In this document: one piece after another, positions 1-6,301 of the stretch
Layout of the letters: every line of letters begins with the position of its first letter
Position numbering within the stretch: position 1 is the first letter of the stretch
From: an uncultured Lachnospiraceae bacterium
GTDB taxonomy: Bacteria; Bacillota; Clostridia; Lachnospirales; Lachnospiraceae
Direction of reading: 5' to 3'
Length of the DNA stretch: 6,301 bases
NCBI GenBank assembly: GCA_958405355.1
Contig: CATYEA010000115.1
Location: 1-6,301, forward strand
The notes under the pieces: generated by a model
Databases searched by the model: none
Seen by the model: only the letters and a program-made list of their open reading frames with translations
Told to the model about the DNA's origin: nothing
Translations under genes and position numbers: made by a program

Positions 1-165
1 CGCACCTCTTAACTTGTACGCACCGGTTCTCTGCATATTTTCCGGTTTAAAATACACCTTAGCTCCGGTCTGTTCTGAAAAATAATCGCTATATACCAGT
101 TTTGTTTCGAGTAATACCCGATTCAGTCGTTCTGAAGCTTCTTCAAATTTCTCTAATGTCAACAT
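1..165 (-). CDS. ilvA: Threonine ammonia-lyase (threonine dehydratase), N-terminal fragment
   Basis: Only the first 55 codons are in the window; the gene runs off the left edge. The translation starts MLTLEKFEEASERLN and contains KPENMQRTGAYKLRGA (residues 40-55). This matches the PLP-attachment region of fold-type II threonine/serine dehydratases, with Lys51 as the expected Schiff-base lysine. The family deaminates threonine to 2-oxobutyrate and ammonia in the cytosol, either for isoleucine synthesis (IlvA) or threonine catabolism (TdcB). The visible part cannot separate these two, nor show whether a C-terminal ACT domain is present, so the symbol is provisional. The ATG at 165 is preceded by GAGGGG with a 9-base spacer. 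The gene begins 18 bases after the ftsY stop with no terminator between them, so it is probably co-transcribed with ftsY. Other PLP fold-type II enzymes such as serine racemase are less likely alternatives. Confidence 0.87.
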   Translation of the reverse strand, partial: MLTLEKFEEASERLNRVLLETKLVYSDYFSEQTGAKVYFKPENMQRTGAYKLRGA

Positions 166-183
166 GATGTTCTTCCCCTCTTC

Positions 184-1110
184 TTATGATTGGAACAGCG
201 CATCCACAAATGAATCGCTGTCAAATTTCTGCAAGTCTTCAATCTTTTCACCAATACCGATGTATTTCACCGGAACGCCCAGTTCTGCCTGGATGGCAAT
301 GGCGATGCCGCCCTTGGCCGTGCCGTCCAGCTTTGTTAAGATAATTCCGGTAATTTCCGCTGCTTCCTTGAACTGTTTGGCCTGTACCAGGGCATTTTGT
401 CCAGTCGTTCCATCCAGAACGATCATTGTCTCACGGTAAGCATCCGGATATTCCCGATCAATGATCCGGTTGATTTTCTTAAGTTCTTCCATCAGATTCT
501 TCTTATTATGAAGACGTCCTGCAGTGTCACAGATCAGTATATCCGTATTCCGGGCTTTCGCAGCAGCCACCGCATCAAAGACAACTGATGCCGGGTCTGA
601 GCCTTCCTGTCCGGCAATAATATCCACGCCGGCCCGATGGGACCATTCGGTCAACTGTTCAATGGCTCCGGCCCGGAAGGTATCTGCGGCAGCCAGCAAT
701 ACTTTTTTGCCGGCATTTTTATATTGTCCGGCCAATTTGCCCACAGATGTGGTCTTACCAACACCATTGACACCGATAATGAGCATAACCGTCTTCTTAT
801 TTTCAAAATCGTAGGCATCTTCGGCCACAGCCATCTGATCTTTAATGGAACGAATCAAATAGTCACGGCATTCCGAAGGTTCCTTTAGATGATTTTCTTT
901 GACCTTGACTTTTAAATCCTCGATAATTTTCTCTGTCGTGTGGATACCGATATCCGCCATGACAAGAACTTCTTCCAATTCCTCATAAAAGTCATCGTCA
1001 ATGGAAGAAAATCCACTGAAAATATCGTCAAATACCGAAGCAATATTGTTTCGGGTTTTTGTGAGTCCTTCAACCAGACGGCTGAAAAACCCCTTTTTCT
1101 CTTCCGACAT
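184..1110 (-). CDS. ftsY: Signal recognition particle receptor FtsY
   Basis: This is the SRP receptor GTPase. It docks SRP-bound ribosomes at the cytoplasmic membrane and delivers nascent membrane proteins to SecYEG. The 308-residue protein has a helical N domain (about 20-100) and an NG GTPase domain. Visible motifs are the P-loop GVNGVGKT (113-120), DTFRAGA (143-149), DTAGR (195-199), TKLDG (259-263) and the FtsY-typical closing motif [11 protein letters not shown] (287-297). It lacks the long acidic A domain of E. coli FtsY. Instead a short amphipathic start, [13 protein letters not shown] (8-20), probably provides membrane contact, as in other Firmicutes. Length is normal for Gram-positive FtsY. 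The gene starts 10 bases after smc, and its AGGAGG site overlaps the smc stop codon. Ffh is the main paralogue to exclude, but the M domain is absent and the C-terminal motif is that of FtsY. Confidence 0.98.
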   Translation of the reverse strand: MSEEKKGFFSRLVEGLTKTRNNIASVFDDIFSGFSSIDDDFYEELEEVLVMADIGIHTTEKIIEDLKVKVKENHLKEPSECRDYLIRSIKDQMAVAEDAYDFENKKTVMLIIGVNGVGKTTSVGKLAGQYKNAGKKVLLAAADTFRAGAIEQLTEWSHRAGVDIIAGQEGSDPASVVFDAVAAAKARNTDILICDTAGRLHNKKNLMEELKKINRIIDREYPDAYRETMIVLDGTTGQNALVQAKQFKEAAEITGIILTKLDGTAKGGIAIAIQAELGVPVKYIGIGEKIEDLQKFDSDSFVDALFQS

Positions 1111-1116
1111 GTTTTC

Positions 1117-1122
1117 CCTCCT
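1117..1122 (-). promoter_or_regulatory. Ribosome binding site of ftsY, overlapping the smc stop codon
   Basis: On the minus strand a perfect AGGAGG lies 6 bases before the ftsY ATG. Its first two bases are the last two of the smc TAG stop codon (1123-1121). A ribosome terminating on smc would therefore cover the ftsY initiation region, which suggests translational coupling. The overlap is read directly; the coupling is inferred. Confidence 0.9.
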
Positions 1123-4100
1123 ATTTCGTCAGTTCGGTTTCTATTAAATTTACAGATACCAGTGCGGACACACCTTTTTCCTGCATGGTCACACCATAGA
1201 GGACATCGGCCGCATTCATCGTACCGCGCCGATGGGTAATGATAATAAACTGGGTATCCTCGGTCAGATTATTCAAATATCTGGCATAACGTTTAACATT
1301 CGCATCATCCAAAGCCGCCTCAATCTCATCCAGCAGACAGAATGGCGATGGTTTTAATCTCTGAATTGCAAAAAGCAGGGCAATGGCTGTCAGAGCCTTT
1401 TCTCCACCGGAAAGCTGCATCATATTCTGAAGCTTTTTTCCCGGAGGCTGGGCAATAATACGAATGCCCGCTTCCAGAATATCGGCATCTTCCATCAGTT
1501 CCAGCGTTCCTTTACCGCCGCCGAAAAGCTCGGCGAATACCCGTCCGAAATTCTCCTGAATTTTTACAAAGTTTTCGCGGAACTGTTCCCGCATCGCCTG
1601 GTCCAGATCCTGAATGATCCCGTTCAGCTTTCCTTCGGCTTCTACCAGATCATCATGCTGGGTCTTTAAGATCGTATATCGTTCTGACACATCCTTATAT
1701 TCTTCAATGGCATTCAGGTTAATATTTCCCAGTCCTTTAATGGACTTCTTCAGTTCACTGATCCGACGCCGGATATCTTCCATGGAAAGCTCTTCACCAT
1801 AAGCTGTCTGTAATTCTAAAGCTGTTTTAAAGGTTAATTCATATTCTTCCCACATGTAATTACTCAGCTTGCTCCGGTCTTCTTCACATTTTGAGATCAG
1901 ATGTTCCAGACGGAATATTTCTTTATCAAGAAGGCTGCATCGGTCGGAGAGGCTTTCACGATTCTCAAAAAACTTCTTTTGAACCGCCATCATATCTTCT
2001 CTGCTTTTTAAAAGCTTTTCCAGTTCCTGATCCAGCGAAGCATCTCCGGAAACTTTATTTTCAGCCTGTGCTTCCATCTCATGAATTTTTTCGTTCTTCT
2101 CTTGAATCACAGTCTGACATTCATCCAGCTTCTGACTCAGTTCTTTATATTCCTCTTCAAGTGTTTCAATTTCTTCCAGAACCCTTTTTCTGTTTTCTTT
2201 AAGGAAATTCTGCTTTTGTATGTAACCTGAAAAATCAATACCAAGTTCGGAAGTTTTTCCGGAAAATTCCTGCTGTATATGGACTTCCTGCTCCAGTTTT
2301 TCATTTAGGGCTTCAATGGAACCTTCCGCTTCTGCTTTCATCAGCTCATAATCGGCCTGTTCCTTCAGCAGTGTACTCTTGAAGTCGTCAATTTCCGATG
2401 TCTGACATTTCAGCTCTTCAGCTTCTCCGGAAAGCTCTTCATAGGCCGTCGTCTGGGAAGCCGCTGAAGATTTCAACTGGTTTACGTGAACATACAGGGT
2501 ATTGGATTTCAAACCGATTTCCTGTAAATCCTCCTGAACACCTGCAATCTGCCGTTTATTTTCACGTTTTTCATCGTGGGCATCGTCTGTCTGTCGATTT
2601 AAAACAGCCAGCTCATTTTTGAGATTTTCCATTTGAAGTCCCATTTCTTCCATTTCACGGTGCCGTCCAAGAAGATTACTTGTATTTTTAAATGTACCAC
2701 CGGAAATAGAACCGCCGGGGCTCAGGGATTCCCCTTCCAAAGTGACGATTCTCAGTGAATAATGATATTTTCTAGCCAGTCTCAGGGCATTGTCCATATT
2801 GTCTGCGACGACAACACGTCCCAGCAGATAATCAGCCAGGACGTCAAATTCCGGTCCATGGGAAACCAATTCGCTGGCAATACCGATGACACCCTTTTCT
2901 TTTAATATCCGGTCCCGTTCCGGCAGCGTTCGTGCCACAATACTGGTCAATGGCAAAAATGTGGCCCGTCCGAACCGATTTCGTTTTAAATACTCAATCA
3001 TGAGTTTGGCAGTCTTCTCATCTTTTGTGACCACATTCTGGATACTTCCGCCAAGGGCGGTCTCCACCGCAGTCTCATAGGTCTTATCTACCTTGATGAT
3101 ATCTGCCACAACCCCGATAATTCCCGGCGTCTGTTTTTTTTGTTCCATAATCCGCCGGATACTGTTTCCATAGCCTTCATAACGCTCCGTAATTCCCTGG
3201 AGCGTTTGATACCTGGAACTTAAACGGTGGTATTCCTGTTCCTTTGCATTCAGACTTTCATGACAGTCATCAATACGTTTCTGAATGACTTGTCCCTTTT
3301 CCTGAAAAGCCGTCAGCTTCTTTTGCAGAATATCCCGACGTTCAGTCAGTGCTTCCTGTTCTGCAGTATATTTTTCCAAAGTCTCTTCCCGGCTGGCCGC
3401 TTCACTTTGGATGGTCAGCAGCCGCTGATTCAGTTCGGATTTTCGAATCTGAATCTGTTCCAGCATTGCGTCATAACGCTGCAGTTTAGCTTTCACACCG
3501 CCAATCCGATTTAAGGCTTCGATAACGTCACCATTTTTTTCTTCAATAGACTGACGCAATTTTTCGATATTTCCATTCATGGAATCCAGCCGGTTCTCCG
3601 CTTCCTTTTTCGTGTCTTCAAGGGATGCAATCTTTTCGGCCAGTTTTTGCAGTTCCTCTTCCCACTGTCCGGCTTCCTGCTTTTTGCTGCTTATGCTTCC
3701 ACTGATCTGGACACGCCGTTCCTCGTAATGCCCTTCAGCGGCTTCTTCGCTTCTTACCTGTTCTTTTAAAAGACGGATTTCACTTTCCGCCTTCTCCCGG
3801 TCGAGCTGTATTTCTGAAATACGGTTTTTTAAGGCATCGATTTCCGTATTACAGGTTTCAAGTTCTCTTTCAATCTGAGAATACTCTAAACGGGCCTTTT
3901 CCAATCTTTCCTGAGTTTCGGCCATGTCTTCTCCGGCAACTTTGGATTTTTCCGTATATTCCAGAGCGGCTTTTTTCAGCCGTTCATACTCTGAAAGATA
4001 CATGCGGACGTCCAAAGCTTTCAATGCGTCCCTCAGTTTTAAATACTCTTTTGCCTTTTCTGACTGGCGTGACAGGGGGCCGATCTGCTTTTCCAGCTCC

Positions 4101-4687
4101 GCCAAAATGTCCGTCACGCGGTAAAGATTCTGCTTTTCAATATTCAGATTCTTTTCCGCCATGGCCTTGCGCTTTTTATATTTGACAATGCCGACAGCCT
4201 CATCAAAAAGCTCTCTCCGGTCTTCCGGCTTTCCACTCAAAATCTTATCAATCTGTCCCTGACCGATGATCGAATAGCCTTCTTTTCCAATACCCGTATC
4301 AAAGAATAATTCCTGAACATCCCTCAGCCGGCTTGTATGGCCGTTGATCAGATATTCACTTTCTCCGGAACGATACACCCGTCGGGCTACGGTCAATTCA
4401 TCATAATCAATAGGAAGTTTGTGGTCACCATTATCAATGGTAATGGCAACATAAGCAAAACCTAAAGGTTTTCTGTTTTCGGTACCAGAAAAAATAACGT
4501 CCTCCATCTTGCTTCCGCGAAGCTGTTTGGCGCTCTGTTCTCCAAGCACCCAGCGTACCGCATCGGCCACATTACTCTTTCCGCTGCCGTTAGGTCCCAC
4601 AATGCCGGTAATTCCCTTGTTGAATTTTAATACCGTCTTATTTGCAAAGGATTTAAACCCATGCAATTCAATGCTCTTTAAATACAT
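1121..4687 (-). CDS. smc: Chromosome segregation ATPase SMC
   Basis: This is the structural-maintenance-of-chromosomes ATPase, which with ScpA and ScpB compacts and segregates the nucleoid. The 1188-residue protein is the usual length for bacterial SMC. It has an N-terminal ATPase half with Walker A GPNGSGKS (31-38) and Q-loop region IGQGQIDKIL (141-150). Coiled coil follows at about 170-510, then the hinge at about 520-665, starting PGIIGVVADI and ending with the glycine-rich GGSISGG (658-664). The return coiled coil spans about 670-1020. The C-terminal ATPase half has signature LSGGEKALT (1092-1100), Walker B FCLLDE with catalytic Glu1121, D-loop ALDDAN (1125-1130) and switch His1152. All ATPase elements are intact. 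The start at 4687 (MYLKSIELHGFKSF) fits the family and has AAGGA 9 bases upstream, inside rnc. The reading frame overlaps the rnc end by 10 bases. ScpA and ScpB are not encoded in this window. Confidence 0.99.
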   Translation of the reverse strand: MYLKSIELHGFKSFANKTVLKFNKGITGIVGPNGSGKSNVADAVRWVLGEQSAKQLRGSKMEDVIFSGTENRKPLGFAYVAITIDNGDHKLPIDYDELTVARRVYRSGESEYLINGHTSRLRDVQELFFDTGIGKEGYSIIGQGQIDKILSGKPEDRRELFDEAVGIVKYKKRKAMAEKNLNIEKQNLYRVTDILAELEKQIGPLSRQSEKAKEYLKLRDALKALDVRMYLSEYERLKKAALEYTEKSKVAGEDMAETQERLEKARLEYSQIERELETCNTEIDALKNRISEIQLDREKAESEIRLLKEQVRSEEAAEGHYEERRVQISGSISSKKQEAGQWEEELQKLAEKIASLEDTKKEAENRLDSMNGNIEKLRQSIEEKNGDVIEALNRIGGVKAKLQRYDAMLEQIQIRKSELNQRLLTIQSEAASREETLEKYTAEQEALTERRDILQKKLTAFQEKGQVIQKRIDDCHESLNAKEQEYHRLSSRYQTLQGITERYEGYGNSIRRIMEQKKQTPGIIGVVADIIKVDKTYETAVETALGGSIQNVVTKDEKTAKLMIEYLKRNRFGRATFLPLTSIVARTLPERDRILKEKGVIGIASELVSHGPEFDVLADYLLGRVVVADNMDNALRLARKYHYSLRIVTLEGESLSPGGSISGGTFKNTSNLLGRHREMEEMGLQMENLKNELAVLNRQTDDAHDEKRENKRQIAGVQEDLQEIGLKSNTLYVHVNQLKSSAASQTTAYEELSGEAEELKCQTSEIDDFKSTLLKEQADYELMKAEAEGSIEALNEKLEQEVHIQQEFSGKTSELGIDFSGYIQKQNFLKENRKRVLEEIETLEEEYKELSQKLDECQTVIQEKNEKIHEMEAQAENKVSGDASLDQELEKLLKSREDMMAVQKKFFENRESLSDRCSLLDKEIFRLEHLISKCEEDRSKLSNYMWEEYELTFKTALELQTAYGEELSMEDIRRRISELKKSIKGLGNINLNAIEEYKDVSERYTILKTQHDDLVEAEGKLNGIIQDLDQAMREQFRENFVKIQENFGRVFAELFGGGKGTLELMEDADILEAGIRIIAQPPGKKLQNMMQLSGGEKALTAIALLFAIQRLKPSPFCLLDEIEAALDDANVKRYARYLNNLTEDTQFIIITHRRGTMNAADVLYGVTMQEKGVSALVSVNLIETELTK

Positions 4688-5403
4688 ATATCTTCGTCCT
4701 TGCCTGTGAATATTCCCTGGGCTTTCAATGCCAACAGAGACTGATAGGCTGCATTCTGACCGGCCGCCTGTTTTGTACGTCCGCTTCCAACACCAAGAAC
4801 CTGTTCACCCAGACGAATCTGCATCACAAATGTACGATTGTGTTCCGGGCCGCTGACATCGATCAACTCATACACAGGCGTCTCTTTTGACCAGCTCTGG
4901 ATATTCTCCTGCAATATTGTTTTACAGTCATGAAAAAGGCGGGTATTTTCCATATCATTTAAAATAAAATTCATAATGAACCGACGAGCCGGTTCCAGAC
5001 CTCCGTCCAGATAAATGCTTCCAATGACAGCCTCGAGGGCATCGGAAAGAATAGAGTCTCTCTCACGGCCTCCGGTCATGTCTTCACCCTTGCCAAGCCG
5101 AAGAAAACTTCCCAGTTCCAATTGTCTGGCACAATAGGCCAGGGCTGGCTCACAGACAAGGCTTGCACGGGTCTTACTCAAGGCACCTTCAAGCTTTTCC
5201 GGATAACTCTTAAACAAAAGGTCACTGGATACCAGTTCCAGCACCGCATCACCTAAAAATTCCAGCCGTTCGTTGTTCTGAAATTTTTTAAGCTGATGTT
5301 CATTGGCAAAGGAACTGTGTGTCAATGCAGTCTCCAGCAAATCCCTGTCTGAATATTCATAACAGATTTTTGCCTGAAAGGCTTTGATCTTTTCAAAATC
5401 CAT
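4678..5403 (-). CDS. rnc: Ribonuclease III
   Basis: This double-strand-specific endoribonuclease processes the 30S rRNA precursor and other structured RNAs in the cytosol, acting as a homodimer with Mg2+. The chosen start gives 241 residues beginning MDFEKIKAFQ. The catalytic domain (about 1-150) holds the signature NERLEFLGDAVL (44-55) with Glu48 and Asp52, and DALEAVIGSIYLDGG (121-135) with Asp121 and Glu124. These four are the expected metal-binding residues. A double-stranded RNA-binding domain follows at about 160-228, ending GRTKQAAGQNAAYQSLLAL. The frame stays open upstream to an ATG at 5454, but that start lies inside the terminator hairpin. The ATG at 5403 instead has AAGGAG 6 bases upstream and matches the family N terminus. 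The gene overlaps smc by 10 bases. Its expression probably depends on read-through of the upstream hairpin or on a weak internal promoter. Confidence 0.97.
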   Translation of the reverse strand: MDFEKIKAFQAKICYEYSDRDLLETALTHSSFANEHQLKKFQNNERLEFLGDAVLELVSSDLLFKSYPEKLEGALSKTRASLVCEPALAYCARQLELGSFLRLGKGEDMTGGRERDSILSDALEAVIGSIYLDGGLEPARRFIMNFILNDMENTRLFHDCKTILQENIQSWSKETPVYELIDVSGPEHNRTFVMQIRLGEQVLGVGSGRTKQAAGQNAAYQSLLALKAQGIFTGKDEDICI

Positions 5404-5409
5404 CCTGTT

Positions 5410-5415
5410 CTCCTT
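5410..5415 (-). promoter_or_regulatory. Ribosome binding site that fixes the rnc start
   Basis: AAGGAG on the minus strand lies 6 bases before the ATG at 5403, within a longer purine run. No comparable site precedes the in-frame ATG at 5454. This site decides in favour of the 241-residue RNase III over a 258-residue version. Confidence 0.88.
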
Positions 5416-5431
5416 TCTAAAACGATGATTT

Positions 5432-5466
5432 AAAAAAGGAGTCCCTTTTGACAATCGGAGACCCCT
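5432..5466 (-). terminator. Probable intrinsic terminator/attenuator after acpP
   Basis: On the minus strand AGGGGTCTC (5466-5458) pairs with GGGACTCCT (5445-5437), giving a 9-bp stem with two G-U wobbles and a 12-base loop. A run of six T residues (5437-5432) follows, the first of them in the stem. As plus-strand RNA the two wobbles become A-C mismatches, so the structure favours transcription in the direction of the genes. It lies 27 bases beyond the acpP stop and 28 bases before the rnc start. Termination is likely partial, because no strong promoter is visible before rnc. As an RNA duplex just upstream of rnc it might also be contacted by RNase III, but a 9-bp stem is short for that enzyme. 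Confidence 0.75.
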
Positions 5467-5493
5467 GTTTTTTCTACTTTATTCATGCCCGGG

Positions 5494-5724
5494 TTAATTC
5501 AAAATATTTTTAATCGCTTCCATGGCATCGCCAACAGTCACAATGTTTTCGGCCGCATCGTCAGAAATCTTAATATCAAGTTCATCTTCAATGGCCATAA
5601 TAATTTCCACTGTGTCCAGAGAATCGCAGCCCAGGTCTTCGGCAAAAGAAGAATCCATTGTGATCTCACTGGTATCAAGCCCCACGATATCTGCAATAAT
5701 CTCTTTCAATCTTTCTAATTCCAT
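5494..5724 (-). CDS. acpP: Acyl carrier protein
   Basis: This small acidic cytosolic protein carries growing fatty acyl chains on a 4'-phosphopantetheine arm during type II fatty acid synthesis and donates them to phospholipid synthesis. The 76-residue length is typical. The attachment motif DSL is at 34-36 within EDLGCDSLDTVE, with Ser35 as the modified residue. Helix II (DSLDTVEIIMAIEDELDI) is acidic, as expected for docking partner enzymes. The start at 5724 (MELERLKEII) has AAAGGA 9 bases upstream. It sits next to plsX, whose product uses acyl-ACP as substrate. A secondary-metabolite or D-alanyl carrier protein is possible in principle, but the plsX-acpP-rnc order supports the primary ACP. 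Cys33 before the DSL replaces the more common alanine and is probably harmless. Confidence 0.97.
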   Translation of the reverse strand: MELERLKEIIADIVGLDTSEITMDSSFAEDLGCDSLDTVEIIMAIEDELDIKISDDAAENIVTVGDAMEAIKNILN

Positions 5725-5741
5725 AATCTAACGTCCTTTCA

Positions 5742-5820
5742 AAAAATAATATTTTTATACCTTGTCGCGCGGAGCGCGCCCATGCGGAGCATCTGACATG
5801 CGGTATGCCCGAATGGGTAT
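5742..5820. repeat. Cluster of small inverted repeats between plsX and acpP
   Basis: The plsX-acpP gap (5725-5832) holds four short palindromes in a row. From left to right on the plus strand they are AAAAAT-aat-ATTTTT (5742-5756), GCGCG-gag-CGCGC (5767-5779), ATGC-gga-GCAT (5782-5792) and ATGCCC-gaat-GGGTAT (about 5804-5819, one G-T pair). CATGCGG also occurs twice (5781-5787 and 5797-5803). The two central hairpins share the logic of perfect arms around a GGAG-like centre. None is followed by a T run in the gene direction, so they do not look like a standard terminator. They may be a dispersed intergenic repeat or an mRNA processing or stability element; the function is unknown. Confidence 0.55.
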
Positions 5821-5832
5821 GAGATTGGGAAA

Positions 5833-6300
5833 TCACTGATTTAAAATTTCCTCTATCCGTACATTGATATTCTGCTTTTTAAAGGATATACATTGAATAA
5901 TCGAATGCTTGATCTCCTGTGCTCCTGAACTTCCGTGAGCCTTTACGACCAGCCCTTTAAGTCCAAGCATAGGCGCACCGCCATATTCGCTGGAGTCAAA
6001 TTCTTTGACAACTGTTTTTAAAGCAGGTTTGACGAGTAGACCACCGATCTTGCTCCTGAGTGATGTCATCATCGATGCCTTGATCTTATGAATCAGTGTG
6101 TTGCCCACGCCTTCATACAGTTTTAAAATGACATTTCCGACAAAAGCTTCACACACAATAACGTCTGCATCTCCTGACGGAATATCTCTGGCCTCAATAC
6201 TGCCGATAAAATGAATCGACGGGCATTCTTTTAAAAGCGGATATGCCTCTTTGACTAACTGATTGCCCTTTTCCTCTTCTGCGCCAATGTTAACAATGGC
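5833..6300 (-). CDS. plsX: Phosphate acyltransferase PlsX, C-terminal part
   Basis: PlsX converts acyl-ACP and phosphate to acyl-phosphate, the acyl donor for PlsY in making lysophosphatidic acid at the membrane surface. The gene is cut by the right window edge. The last 155 codons are present, roughly the C-terminal half of a protein usually about 330-340 residues long. The visible part reads AIVNIGAEEEKGNQL (1-15 of the fragment), FIGSIEARDIPSGDADVIVC (31-50), EAFVGNVILKLYEG (51-64) and GGAPMLGLKGLVVKAHGSS (107-125). All are characteristic PlsX blocks, the last being the conserved GGAPLLG...KAHGSS region. Its frame runs without a break from the window edge to a TGA stop. An in-frame GTG at 6156 is internal and not a start. 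Its substrate protein, ACP, is encoded immediately downstream. Confidence 0.96.
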   Translation of the reverse strand, partial: AIVNIGAEEEKGNQLVKEAYPLLKECPSIHFIGSIEARDIPSGDADVIVCEAFVGNVILKLYEGVGNTLIHKIKASMMTSLRSKIGGLLVKPALKTVVKEFDSSEYGGAPMLGLKGLVVKAHGSSGAQEIKHSIIQCISFKKQNINVRIEEILNQ

Positions 6301-6301
6301 C

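Noticed and set aside
1310..1345. SMC Walker B region reads LDEIEAALDDAN rather than the commoner LDEVDAALDDAN, possibly a functional change.
   Set aside because: The catalytic glutamate and D-loop are intact, and Ile/Val and Glu/Asp exchanges here are conservative.
1891..2202. Plus-strand open frame of 103 codons opposite smc (and similar frames at 164-439, 524-814, 940-1239, 3227-3514).
   Set aside because: They lie wholly or almost wholly antisense to strongly supported genes, have no recognisable domains, and their composition mirrors the complementary strand of coiled-coil or GTPase coding sequence.
5448..5476. A perfect TTGACA on the plus strand at 5448-5453, as an antisense promoter towards acpP.
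   Set aside because: At 17-base spacing the -10 position reads TTTCTA, a poor match, and the TTGACA is part of the terminator loop region.
5485..5731. Two plus-strand open frames opposite acpP.
   Set aside because: Both are shadows of the acpP gene, which is certain from its DSL motif. Neither has a family-like sequence.
5742..5779. The GC-rich hairpin and following AT-rich hairpin as a plsX terminator, or TATAAAA there as an acpP promoter.
   Set aside because: The GC stem is not followed directly by a T run in the gene direction, and no -35-like hexamer lies at proper distance before TATAAAA.
5833..6156. A separate 107-codon gene starting at GTG 6156.
   Set aside because: The same frame stays open to the window edge and encodes conserved PlsX sequence on both sides of the GTG, so it is an internal codon.

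Overview
The window looks like a stretch of core chromosome from a low-to-mid GC Firmicute, most likely class Clostridia and probably a Lachnospiraceae-type gut anaerobe. The reasons are strong AGGAGG-type ribosome binding sites, the gene order plsX-acpP-rnc-smc-ftsY, and protein sequences that read like clostridial homologues. The family-level placement is inference from sequence style, not from a search.

All genes are on the minus strand, so transcription runs from high to low coordinates. In that order they are: the C-terminal half of plsX (6300-5833, cut by the window edge); a 108-base gap holding a cluster of small inverted repeats; acpP (5724-5494); a 90-base gap with a probable intrinsic terminator or attenuator (5466-5432); rnc (5403-4678); smc (4687-1121, overlapping the end of rnc by 10 bases); ftsY (1110-184, whose Shine-Dalgarno overlaps the smc stop codon); and the first 55 codons of a threonine ammonia-lyase (165-1, cut by the window edge). 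No gene-free stretch exceeds 300 bases.

Functionally the cluster joins phospholipid and fatty-acid synthesis (PlsX, acyl carrier protein), double-stranded RNA processing (RNase III), chromosome organisation (SMC), SRP-dependent membrane targeting (FtsY) and amino-acid metabolism (threonine ammonia-lyase). From rnc to the lyase the genes overlap or lie within 20 bases of each other, so they are probably one transcript with translational coupling. The hairpin after acpP probably lets abundant acpP mRNA be made while only part of the transcription continues into rnc-smc-ftsY.

I found no mobile element, CRISPR array, RNA gene or evidence of a new system. The points most worth a second look are the acpP-rnc hairpin, the compact inverted-repeat cluster between plsX and acpP, the corrected rnc start, and the threonine ammonia-lyase placed directly behind ftsY.
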